The position numbers and the translations under genes were made by a program. This document shows positions 9,535 to 16,936 of a DNA stretch of 64,000 nucleotides, in pieces (position 1 is the stretch's first letter; each line of letters starts with the position of its first letter). Under the pieces are notes generated by a model. It made no database searches, had not been told where the DNA came from, and saw only the letters and a program-made list of their open reading frames with translations. This stretch comes from Pseudomonas sp. (GTDB taxonomy: Bacteria > Pseudomonadota > Gammaproteobacteria > Pseudomonadales > Pseudomonadaceae): the NCBI RefSeq assembly GCF_017744435.1, contig NZ_JAGIBG010000007.1, positions 62,001-126,000 of the forward strand, written 5' to 3'.

Positions 9535-9982
9535 CTGGGGTCTCCTGCGCGAGCACGGTGCCGCGCACTTGGTAGGATTTGCCGCGGAACAGGGCGATCA
9601 GCTCGCCGCGCTGGTTTTCGATGCGCACGTCATACACGCCGGTACGGCCTTTACGGCTGAGCTCGATGGCCGAAGCGACGAGCAAGTCACCCGGCAGCGC
9701 TGCGGCGATGTAGTCGATGCTGCAGCCCTGGGCGACCGTGGCCTTGTCCTGGCTGTTACAGGCAAAGGCGAAGGCTGAGTCGGCCAGGGCGAACAGGAAG
9801 CCGCCGTGGCAGGTGCCATGGCCCTGCAGCATGTCGGCGCGCACCTTCATGTTCAGGCGCGCCCGGCCGGGCCCTACGTCGAGCAAGGCGATGCCCAGGC
9901 CCTGTGTGGCCTGGTCGCGGGAATACAGGGCGTCGGCACAGGCCTGGGCCAGCTCAGCGGGATTGCGCTGCAGGTCAGTCAT
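9527..9982 (-). CDS. paaI: Hydroxyphenylacetyl-CoA thioesterase PaaI
   Basis: This 151-residue hotdog-fold thioesterase shows GHGTCHGGFLFALADSAFAFACN (about 60-82), where the HGG-to-ADSAF helix carries the catalytic Asp. PaaI hydrolyses ring-hydroxylated phenylacetyl-CoA esters and so rescues CoA from dead-end products. The start is the ATG at 9982 (MTDLQRNPAEL); a much longer frame upstream is antisense or overlaps paaH. It overlaps paaH by 8 bases and paaJ by 8 bases. Confidence 0.94.
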   Translation of the reverse strand: MTDLQRNPAELAQACADALYSRDQATQGLGIALLDVGPGRARLNMKVRADMLQGHGTCHGGFLFALADSAFAFACNSQDKATVAQGCSIDYIAAALPGDLLVASAIELSRKGRTGVYDVRIENQRGELIALFRGKSYQVRGTVLAQETPDD

Positions 9983-11492
9983 GCAGGTTCGCTCCTTGTT
10001 CGGCGCTGCGGCGCAGCAGCAGGGAAGGCCGGTAGCGGCTTTCGCCGTAACTGGCTTGCAGGTTTTCCAGCACGCGCAGGGTGTAACCGACGCCAAGCTG
10101 CTCGGCCCAGGCCAACGGGCCGCGGGGGTAATTGACCCCGGCACACATGGCCAGGTCGATGTCGGCGGCGCTGCCAACGCCCTGCAACACTGCATCGGCC
10201 GCTTCGTTGGCGAGCATGGCAACGGTGCGCAGCACCACCAGCCCGGGCAGGTCGGCGATGCCGGTCACCTTCAGGCCGGCGCGCTGCAGCAGGGCCACCG
10301 CCTGGTCACGTGCCTCGGCCGTGGTGTCGGCCGACCAGCTGATGGCGATGCGTGTGGCGGCCTGGTAGTCCAGCGCGAGGTCGACCAGCACCAGGTTGCG
10401 CAGGCCGTCTTCACGGGCACGCTGGCTGGCCAGGCGGCCGTCGGACAGGGCCAAGGTGGCGTCACCAACGCGCAGCAGGCCGGTGCCCGCCCGCTCGGTG
10501 ATGGCCAGGCCGCTGTCACGCAGGCGCGCGACCAGAGGGTGGAGGGCACCCAGGTGGCCTTCGACCACGCAGCATTCGGTACTTGCCTGGCTGTGCAATT
10601 CAGCGGCCGGCGGGCGTTCGGCGCCCTCGGCGTAGCTATAGAAGCCTTGGCCGGTCTTGCGTCCCAGGCGCCCGGCATCCACCAGCTCTTTCTGCACCAG
10701 CGAGGGCTGGAAACGGAAGTCGCCATAAAAGGCCTCGAATACCGAGCAGGTAACGGCGTAGTTGACGTCGTGGCCGATCAGGTCGGTCAGCTCGAACGCG
10801 CCCATGCGAAAACCGCCGGCATCCCGCAGCAGGGCATCCAGTGTCGCGCAATCGGCGGCGCCTTCCTGCAGCAGCCGCAGGCTTTCGGCATAGAACGGCC
10901 GAGCCACGCGGTTGACGATGAAACCCGGGGTAGAGCGCGTGTGCACGGGCTTCTTGCCCCAGGCCTTGGCGGTGTCATAGAGCGTGCTGGCAATGCCGGG
11001 CGCGGTCGCAAGGCCCGACACGATCTCCACCAGCGCCATCAGCGGCGCCGGGTTGAAGAAGTGCATGCCGACCACCTGTTGCGGCCGCTGCAGACCGGCC
11101 GCAAGGCTGGTGATCGACAGCGACGAGGTGTTGCTGGCGAGGATGCAGTCCTCGGCGCACAGGCCTTCCAGTTGCTGCAGCAGTTGCTGCTTGACCTGCA
11201 GGTTCTCGACGATGGCCTCGATCACCAGGCGGGCGTCGGCCAAGGTTTCGATCGCCTCTACCGGCTGCAGGCGGGCGCTGATGGCTTCGCGTGCTTGCGG
11301 CTGCAGTTTGCCTTTTTCTACCAGGCGCCCGAGCTGTCGATCGATGCCGGCGACCGCCTGGGCCGCAGCACCTGGGCGGTTGTCATAGAGTTTTACCGGG
11401 TGACCGGCCTGGGCGGCGACCTGGGCGATACCTGCCCCCATGGCGCCTGCGCCGATGACTGCTACCAGGGCGTTGCTGCTGAGTGCGCTCAT
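9975..11492 (-). CDS. paaH: 3-hydroxyadipyl-CoA dehydrogenase PaaH
   Basis: This 505-residue NAD-dependent dehydrogenase oxidises 3-hydroxyadipyl-CoA to 3-oxoadipyl-CoA. The N-terminal Rossmann motif is VIGAGAMGAGIAQVAAQAG (about 12-30). The catalytic segment GMHFFNPAPLMALVEIV (about 142) and TPGFIVNRVARPFYAE follow. A second C-terminal 3HCDH domain after about 300 makes it longer than simple HBDH enzymes, as expected for PaaH. It lies 2 bases after paaG. Confidence 0.95.
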   Translation of the reverse strand: MSALSSNALVAVIGAGAMGAGIAQVAAQAGHPVKLYDNRPGAAAQAVAGIDRQLGRLVEKGKLQPQAREAISARLQPVEAIETLADARLVIEAIVENLQVKQQLLQQLEGLCAEDCILASNTSSLSITSLAAGLQRPQQVVGMHFFNPAPLMALVEIVSGLATAPGIASTLYDTAKAWGKKPVHTRSTPGFIVNRVARPFYAESLRLLQEGAADCATLDALLRDAGGFRMGAFELTDLIGHDVNYAVTCSVFEAFYGDFRFQPSLVQKELVDAGRLGRKTGQGFYSYAEGAERPPAAELHSQASTECCVVEGHLGALHPLVARLRDSGLAITERAGTGLLRVGDATLALSDGRLASQRAREDGLRNLVLVDLALDYQAATRIAISWSADTTAEARDQAVALLQRAGLKVTGIADLPGLVVLRTVAMLANEAADAVLQGVGSAADIDLAMCAGVNYPRGPLAWAEQLGVGYTLRVLENLQASYGESRYRPSLLLRRSAEQGANLHD

Positions 11493-11494
11493 GG

Positions 11495-12286
11495 TCAGCG
11501 GCCCTTGAATGCAGGTGTGCGCTTGTTCATGAAGGCGCTCACGCCTTCGCGGTAATCCTCGCTGCGCCCGGCCAACCTTTGCAGGTCGCGCTCAAGCTCC
11601 AGCTGCTGGTCGAAACTGTTGTCGAAGCTGGCGTTGAGGCTGCGTTTGATCAGGGCCAGGCCGTAAGTCGGCTGGCTGGCCAGGTGGCGGGCGAGGGCAA
11701 GGGCCTCGTCGCGCAGCTCGGCATCGTCCACCACGCGGTGGATCAAGCCCCAGCGCTCGGCCTGCTCCGCGCTCAGGCGCTCGCCAAGCATGGCCAGCGC
11801 CTTGGCCCGCGCCATGCCGACCAGCCGTGGCAGCAGCCAGGTACCGCCGGAGTCCGGCACCAGGCCGATCTTGCAGAAGGCCTGGATGAAGCTGGCCGAA
11901 CGGGCGGCCAGCACCAGGTCGCAGGCCAGCGGGATGTTGGCACCGGCACCGGCAGCCACGCCATTGACGGCGCAGATGACCGGCAGCGGCAAGTCGCGCA
12001 GGGTACGCACCAGAGGGTTGTAGAACTTGTCGATGGACTCGCCCAGGTCGGGCATGGCCGCACCTGGGGCGACGTTGCGGTCGGACAGGTCCTGGCCGGC
12101 GCAGAAGCCGCGGCCTTCCCCGGTCAGCAGCAGGACCCGGGCCTCGCTGCTCTGGCGCACCTGCTTGAGGGCTTCGCGCACTTCCAGGTGCATCTGCGTG
12201 TTGAAGCTGTTCAGCTGCTCGGGGCGGTTCAGCGCGAGGAAGGCCACGCCGTCCTCGATGGAAAACACAATGTGCTCGAAAGTCAT
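11495..12286 (-). CDS. paaG: 1,2-epoxyphenylacetyl-CoA isomerase PaaG
   Basis: This 263-residue crotonase-fold enzyme isomerises the ring epoxide to oxepin-CoA. The oxyanion-hole segments are GRGFCAGQDLSD (about 59-70) and NGVAAGAGANIPLACDLVLAA (about 108-128). IGLVPDSGGTWLLPRLVG carries the acidic residue typical of PaaG. It sits between paaF and paaH, with gaps of 38 and 2 bases. Confidence 0.95.
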   Translation of the reverse strand: MTFEHIVFSIEDGVAFLALNRPEQLNSFNTQMHLEVREALKQVRQSSEARVLLLTGEGRGFCAGQDLSDRNVAPGAAMPDLGESIDKFYNPLVRTLRDLPLPVICAVNGVAAGAGANIPLACDLVLAARSASFIQAFCKIGLVPDSGGTWLLPRLVGMARAKALAMLGERLSAEQAERWGLIHRVVDDAELRDEALALARHLASQPTYGLALIKRSLNASFDNSFDQQLELERDLQRLAGRSEDYREGVSAFMNKRTPAFKGR

Positions 12287-12324
12287 GACGGACTCGCTCG
12301 ATCAGTCGATGGGAAGTGGGCGGC

Positions 12325-13098
12325 TCAAAAGCCTTTGAACTGCGCCGGGCGTTTTTCCTGGAAGGCGCGGATGCCTTCGTCTCGGTCGGCGGTGCCGGCC
12401 AGCACGGTGAAGGCATGGCGCTCGAAGCGCAGGCCGCTGGCGAGGTCGCTGTCGCCGGCCTTGAGCAGTGCTTCCTTGGCCAGGCGCACGGCCAGCGGTG
12501 CCTTGGCAGCGATGCTACGGGCGACCTGCAGCGCACGTTCGACGGCCAGTTCAGGTTGGGTGATTTCGCTGATCAGGCCGGCCTGCAAGGCATGTCGGGC
12601 AGTGATGGCCTCACCGGTCAGGACCATCTGCATGGCCAGCGGCTTGCCCACCGCGCGCAGCAGGCGCTGGGTGCCACCCGCACCGGGCATGATGCCAAGG
12701 TTGATCTCGGGCTGGCCGAAACGGGCGTCGTCGCCGGCAATCACGATGTCGGCGCACATCACCAGCTCGCAGCCACCGCCCAGGGCATAGCCGTTTACCG
12801 CGGCGATCAAGGGCTTGGAAAACGCCGCGATGCGTTGCCAGTGGGCGACACGGGGATCATTGAGAATGCCGACCAGATCGTGCTCGGCCATCTCGCGGAT
12901 GTCGGCGCCGGCGGCAAAGGCCTTGCGGCTGCCGGTGATGACCACGGCGCGAGTAGCGGGGTCGGCCTCTATTTCGGCGAGGGCGACGGCGAGCTCCGCC
13001 AGTAGCTCGGTGCACAGGGCATTGAGCGCTTCCGGGCGTTGCAGGGTGAGCAGGCGAACGCCGTGTTCAGGGGCCTGCACATCGATGAAACGAGGCAT
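12325..13098 (-). CDS. paaF: 2,3-dehydroadipyl-CoA hydratase PaaF
   Basis: This 257-residue enoyl-CoA hydratase starts MPRFIDVQAPEHGVRLLTLQ. KAFAAGADIREM and GYALGGGCELVMCADIVIAG form the CoA and oxyanion-hole regions; GQPEINLGIMPGAGGTQRL carries a catalytic Glu. It hydrates 2,3-dehydroadipyl-CoA in the lower pathway. The ATG at 13098 has GAGGA seven bases upstream; a frame to 13290 would enter the regulatory region and is rejected. It is the first gene of the paaFGHIJK operon. Confidence 0.95.
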   Translation of the reverse strand: MPRFIDVQAPEHGVRLLTLQRPEALNALCTELLAELAVALAEIEADPATRAVVITGSRKAFAAGADIREMAEHDLVGILNDPRVAHWQRIAAFSKPLIAAVNGYALGGGCELVMCADIVIAGDDARFGQPEINLGIMPGAGGTQRLLRAVGKPLAMQMVLTGEAITARHALQAGLISEITQPELAVERALQVARSIAAKAPLAVRLAKEALLKAGDSDLASGLRFERHAFTVLAGTADRDEGIRAFQEKRPAQFKGF

Positions 13099-13194
13099 GT
13101 CGGGGTCCTCAGGCTGCTCGCACGGCACTTCGGGAGGCCGGCATTTATTGGAATTGTTTTCAGGGGCGGCGGGGGCGCCTGCCCAGGTGCAATC

Positions 13195-13248
13195 AGTATA
13201 AGCACCATGCGATACACTAATGCAATAGCAATTGTGTTTTTGTGTATC
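13195..13248 (-). promoter_or_regulatory. paaF promoter with candidate PaaX operator
   Basis: On the minus strand a good -10, TATACT (13200-13195), is preceded by TTGCAT at a 19-base spacing. A GATACA (13211-13216) and an inverted TGTATC (13243-13248) flank an AT-rich stretch; the first lies between the two hexamers. The same half-sites occur at the paaA and paaY promoters. Expected regulator: PaaX released by phenylacetyl-CoA. Promoter and operator are inferred. Confidence 0.55.
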
Positions 13249-13329
13249 TCGTTTTATGTTGGGCGCTATGAAGTCATGGCTGAGAACCATATAGCATGCG
13301 GCTTATGCTCGGTTTTGCAGCGCATCCGG

Positions 13330-13359
13330 TTGTGATACACAAAAATGTATCAATATAGA
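13330..13359 (+). promoter_or_regulatory. paaY(-paaX) promoter with palindromic candidate PaaX operator
   Basis: TTGTGA (13330-13335) and TATAGA (13354-13359) are spaced by 18 bases. The spacer and -35 are covered by TGATACA-N6-TGTATCA (13333-13352), a perfect 7-bp inverted repeat. A GTGGAG ribosome site follows before the paaY ATG at 13378. This layout suggests that PaaX represses its own transcription unit. Confidence 0.6.
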
Positions 13360-13377
13360 ATTTTGTGGAGAAAAGAC

Positions 13378-13977
13378 ATGCCTTGCTATCGACTCGACGG
13401 CCTGACTCCGGTGGTCGACCCCACTGCTTATGTGCACCCGAGCGCCGTGCTGATCGGTGACGTCATCGTCGGCCCGCGCTGCTACGTTGGCCCGCTGGCG
13501 TCCCTGCGCGGCGACTTCGGGCGCATCGTCCTGGAAGAGGGCGCCAACCTGCAGGACACCTGCGTCATGCATGGTTTCCCAGGCGGTGATACGGTGATCG
13601 AGCGCAATGGCCATGTCGGCCACGGCGCCGTGCTGCATGGCTGCCGCGTGGGCGAAGACGCCCTGATCGGCATGAATGCCGTGGTCATGGACGGTGCACA
13701 CATCGCGCCACGCTGCATCGTCGGCGCCACGGCGTTCGTCAAAGCGGGCTTCGCGTGCGCCGAACAGAGCCTGGTGATGGGCGCGCCAGCCCAGGTCAAG
13801 CGCCCGCTGACCGAGCAGGAACTGAGCTGGAAGCAGCGCGGTACTGCCGAGTACCAGCACCTGAGCCAGCGCTGCATGGCGACGATGGTGGAATGCCCAC
13901 CGCTGGCCCAGGCCGAAGCACAGCGCCCGCGCATGGGTGACGGTGGTTTCAGGCCCAAAGGCGAGGCGGGCGCATGA
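13378..13977 (+). CDS. paaY: PaaY, hexapeptide-repeat thioesterase of phenylacetate metabolism
   Basis: This 199-residue left-handed beta-helix protein of the gamma-carbonic-anhydrase-like family has repeated hexapeptides (YVHPSAVLIGDVIVGPRCYV). The metal-ligand histidines lie in CVMHGF and GHVGHGAVLHGC. PaaY has thioesterase activity on dead-end CoA thioesters such as those derived from hydrolysed ring products. The ATG at 13378 has GTGGAG eight bases upstream; an earlier in-frame ATG lies inside the promoter. The paaX frame opens at its stop codon. Confidence 0.95.
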   Translation: MPCYRLDGLTPVVDPTAYVHPSAVLIGDVIVGPRCYVGPLASLRGDFGRIVLEEGANLQDTCVMHGFPGGDTVIERNGHVGHGAVLHGCRVGEDALIGMNAVVMDGAHIAPRCIVGATAFVKAGFACAEQSLVMGAPAQVKRPLTEQELSWKQRGTAEYQHLSQRCMATMVECPPLAQAEAQRPRMGDGGFRPKGEAGA

Positions 13978-14054
13978 GCCTGGCTGCATCGCGCCATGGT
14001 CAGGCTCCCCGTCGCACAGGTATAGTCGGTGCTTTCAATGCGCGCAGTTCGTCC

Positions 14055-14978
14055 ATGAGCAACCTCGTTCCGCTGAACAACCTGATCACCCGCTTTCAGG
14101 AGCAGACCCCGATCCGCGCCAGCTCGCTGATCATCACCCTTTACGGTGATGCCATCGAGCCCCACGGCGGCACAGTCTGGCTGGGCAGCCTGATCAACCT
14201 GCTGGAGCCGATCGGCATCAACGAACGGCTGATCCGCACCTCGATCTTCCGCCTGACCAAGGAAGACTGGCTGACCGCCGAGAAGGTAGGGCGGCGCAGT
14301 TACTACAGCCTGACCGGCACCGGCCGGCGGCGCTTCGAAAAGGCCTTCAAGCGCGTGTACAGCCCAAATCAGCCGGCCTGGGACGGTGCCTGGACGCTGG
14401 TGCTGCTGTCTCAGCTTGACGCCGGCAAGCGCAAGGCCGTGCGCGAAGAGCTTGAATGGCAAGGGTTCGGTGCCATGGCGCCGAACCTGCTGGGCTGCCC
14501 ACGGGCCGATCGCGGCGACCTGGCCGCCACCTTGCGCGAGCTGGAGGCCAGCGACGACAGCATCGTCTTTGAAACCCATACCCAGGAAGTGCTGGCCTCC
14601 AGGGCCATGCGCGCCCAGGTGCGGGAAAGCTGGCGCATCGACGAACTGGGCCAGCAGTACAGCGAGTTCATCCAGCTGTTCCGACCGTTGTGGCAGAGCC
14701 TGAAAGAGCAGGACGAGCTCGATGCCCAGGATTGCTTCCTGGCGCGGACCTTGTTGATCCACGAATACCGCCGCTTGCTGCTACGCGACCCGCAACTGCC
14801 AGACGAGCTGCTGCCCGGCGACTGGGAGGGCCGTGCCGCTCGCCAGCTGTGCCGCAACCTGTATCGTCTGGTCTGCGCCAAGGCAGAATCCTGGCTCAAC
14901 AGCGCCCTGGAAACCGCCGACGGGCCACTGCCCGATGTGAACGAAAACTTCTACAAGCGTTTTGGTGGCCTGGCCTGA
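14055..14978 (+). CDS. paaX: Phenylacetate-responsive transcriptional repressor PaaX
   Basis: This 307-residue PaaX-family repressor has an N-terminal winged helix (ITRFQEQTPIRASSLIITLYGDAI, then INERLIRTSIFRLTKEDWLTAEKVGRRSYYSLT) and a C-terminal effector domain. PaaX represses paa promoters until phenylacetyl-CoA binds. The ATG at 14055 fits the family length. An in-frame ATG at 13974 overlaps the paaY stop as ATGA, follows GAGG, and would add 27 residues; it cannot be excluded. It ends 11 bases before the convergent fetB. Confidence 0.93.
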   Translation: MSNLVPLNNLITRFQEQTPIRASSLIITLYGDAIEPHGGTVWLGSLINLLEPIGINERLIRTSIFRLTKEDWLTAEKVGRRSYYSLTGTGRRRFEKAFKRVYSPNQPAWDGAWTLVLLSQLDAGKRKAVREELEWQGFGAMAPNLLGCPRADRGDLAATLRELEASDDSIVFETHTQEVLASRAMRAQVRESWRIDELGQQYSEFIQLFRPLWQSLKEQDELDAQDCFLARTLLIHEYRRLLLRDPQLPDELLPGDWEGRAARQLCRNLYRLVCAKAESWLNSALETADGPLPDVNENFYKRFGGLA

Positions 14979-14988
14979 CCCTGGTCGC

Positions 14989-15783
14989 TCAGCTGCGCCG
15001 GGCCAGCTTGTGCGCCATGAACTGGTGGGCGGGGGAAAACAGCCGGTTGAAGGTCAGCAGCACGGCACACACGGTGCCCAGTGCTGATGCGGCGGCAATC
15101 AGGAACATGATCACGATCTGGTAACGCACGGCGTCCCCTGGCGCCTGCCCAGCCAGTATCTGGCCGGTCATCATGCCCGGCAGGCTGACGATGCCCACCA
15201 CCGACATCTGGTTCAGTGTCGGCATCATGCCGGCCTTCAGTGCCTGGCTGGCTGCGGCGCGTGCCGCCTCCCAGCGCGTGCCACCCAGCGACAGGATCAT
15301 GTCGACGACCGGCCGCTGGGCGCTCAACTCACGGGTCATGCGGTCGATCCCCAGGGCTACGGCGGTCAGGGTATTGCCGAGGATCATGCCGAGAATGGGG
15401 ATGGCGTACTGGGGCTCGTACCAGGGGCGCACGCGCAGCACCACGAACAGGCCGATGGCGGTGACCAGCCAGGCACTCAGCCCGACCGAGATGACACTGT
15501 CGGCCAACAGCCCACGATGGCGATGCTGGCCCCGGCCGGCCGCTGAAAACCCGGCAATCAGGGTCATGCTCAGCATCAGCGGCAACACGATGTACCACTG
15601 GGCATGCTGGAACACCCAGCCGAGGATGTAGCCGATGGCCAGCAGCTGGGTGATGGTGCGCAGCGACGCCCAGAGCAGCTGGCGCTCCAGTTGCAGCTTC
15701 AGTAGCAGCGACAGCAGGCCGTTGACCAGAATCAGCGCGGCGGCAATCGCCACGTCGGTGTAGGCAAGGTTGTGGTAGTTCAT
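14989..15783 (-). CDS. fetB: FetB-type ABC transporter permease (UPF0014)
   Basis: This 264-residue membrane protein has about seven hydrophobic segments. It carries UPF0014 hallmarks: RTITQLLAIGYILGWVF, GMILGNTLTAVALGIDRM, LSLGGTRWEAARAAASQALK and MSVVGIVSLPGMMTGQILAG. FetB with FetA exports iron or relieves oxidative stress in E. coli; the substrate in Pseudomonas is not shown. The ATG at 15783 overlaps the fetA stop as ATGA. A longer open frame runs antisense of fetA and is rejected. Confidence 0.9.
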   Translation of the reverse strand: MNYHNLAYTDVAIAAALILVNGLLSLLLKLQLERQLLWASLRTITQLLAIGYILGWVFQHAQWYIVLPLMLSMTLIAGFSAAGRGQHRHRGLLADSVISVGLSAWLVTAIGLFVVLRVRPWYEPQYAIPILGMILGNTLTAVALGIDRMTRELSAQRPVVDMILSLGGTRWEAARAAASQALKAGMMPTLNQMSVVGIVSLPGMMTGQILAGQAPGDAVRYQIVIMFLIAAASALGTVCAVLLTFNRLFSPAHQFMAHKLARRS

Positions 15784-16475
15784 TGCGACAAGGCGCCTTG
15801 GTGCATCGTCAAGGTGCGCGTACTGATGCGCCGGGCTTGAGCGTAATCGTGGGTGATCAACAGGAAAGCGCGACCCCTGGGTGATTCGTCGAGCCAGTTC
15901 ATGACCAGCGCTTCTACGGCGGCCACCGATTGCGGGTCGAGCGCGGAGGTCGGTTCGTCGAGCAACATCACCTGTGGCGCCAGCAGCAGGGCACGGACCA
16001 GCGCCACCAGCTGTGCCTCGCCGCCGGACAGGTCGGTGCCAGCCTTGTCGAGAAAGCTGTGCGGCTTGCCGGCCAGCGCCAGCAGGCGCGCCGCCGTGGC
16101 GGCGTCGAAGCGGTACTGACGGTTGTGCTTGAGCGTGAAGGGCAGCCGCAGGTTGTCCATGACACTGCCCTCCACCAGCGCGGCACGCTGGGTCAGGTAG
16201 CAGGCGCGGGAGCGAAAATGCGGAACTCGTGACGGCGGCACCGGCTCGCCAAGCCACAGGACTTCACCTGAGCTGGGCGCATCCAGCAGGGCCAGGGCGC
16301 GCAACAAGACACTTTTGCCCGAACCCGACGCACCGATCAGTGCCAGGCGTTCGCCAGCGTGCAGTGAAAGGTCGGTCGGCGCCAGCAAGGTGGCCTGGGT
16401 CTGCAGATCGACACGGCCCAGCTGCCTGGCCTCGAGCAAGACCGCTTCGGCGTGAGAGTTCTGCGGGCCTTTCAA
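15780..16475 (-). CDS. fetA: FetA-type ABC transporter ATP-binding protein
   Basis: This 231-residue ATPase has Walker A GASGSGKS (about 48-55), the signature LSGGEAQLVALVRALL, Walker B VMLLDEPTSALD and a switch His in LLITHDYAQ. It forms a two-gene unit with the UPF0014 permease. The start codon appears to be TTG at 16475; no in-frame ATG or GTG gives the N-terminus and AAGGAA lies 8 bases upstream. Function as a metal (iron) exporter is by family. Confidence 0.88.
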   Translation of the reverse strand: MKGPQNSHAEAVLLEARQLGRVDLQTQATLLAPTDLSLHAGERLALIGASGSGKSVLLRALALLDAPSSGEVLWLGEPVPPSRVPHFRSRACYLTQRAALVEGSVMDNLRLPFTLKHNRQYRFDAATAARLLALAGKPHSFLDKAGTDLSGGEAQLVALVRALLLAPQVMLLDEPTSALDPQSVAAVEALVMNWLDESPRGRAFLLITHDYAQARRISTRTLTMHQGALSQ

Positions 16476-16618
16476 TGGTGGGATTCCTTGACGCCGAATG
16501 GGAAAACGACATTTTAAGCAGTCCAGTCATGAGGTCAGGTTTTTTTGACAGAACTTTCACTTTGAATGGCTTAAACCAGCGCTAACGCAACACGCATACT
16601 TGAGCAGGGCTGCCCATC

Positions 16619-16933
16619 ATGCACACTTCGATGTTTGGTCATCACTTGATGTTTCTGATGTTGTTCATTGCATCCGTCGTCAGCTGGCTTTACCTGTGGC
16701 TGGTGGGCTTCCTGCACCCTTCAGTGGCAAGCAGCGACTGTCCGGTGCTCAAACCGGACGCCTTGACGGTCCTGGGGCTGCTGTTGACCCTGGGCTGCGC
16801 CGTGCTGGAATTCTTCAGCCCGTTCGAGGGGGTCACGCTGTTGATCGTGCTACTGGTGATCGGCCTGATCATGCCCTGGGGCGGAGCATTGGGCGGCCGG
16901 TATCACGAGCGCTTGCGCGCTCGCAAATCCTGA
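16619..16933 (+). CDS. Small membrane protein of unknown function
   Basis: This 104-residue protein has three hydrophobic segments at about 10-30, 48-68 and 72-93 and a basic tail (RYHERLRARKS). I do not recognise a family. A perfect TTGACA lies at 16545-16550, but no convincing -10 follows at the right distance. An AGGG lies 8 bases before the ATG. It is divergent from fetA and ends three bases before the convergent glycosyltransferase gene. Confidence 0.65.
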   Translation: MHTSMFGHHLMFLMLFIASVVSWLYLWLVGFLHPSVASSDCPVLKPDALTVLGLLLTLGCAVLEFFSPFEGVTLLIVLLVIGLIMPWGGALGGRYHERLRARKS

Positions 16934-16936
16934 TCT

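Noticed and set aside
16545..16573. TTGACA upstream of the small membrane gene as a promoter
   Set aside because: The -35 is perfect, but the sequence 16-18 bases further has no acceptable -10.
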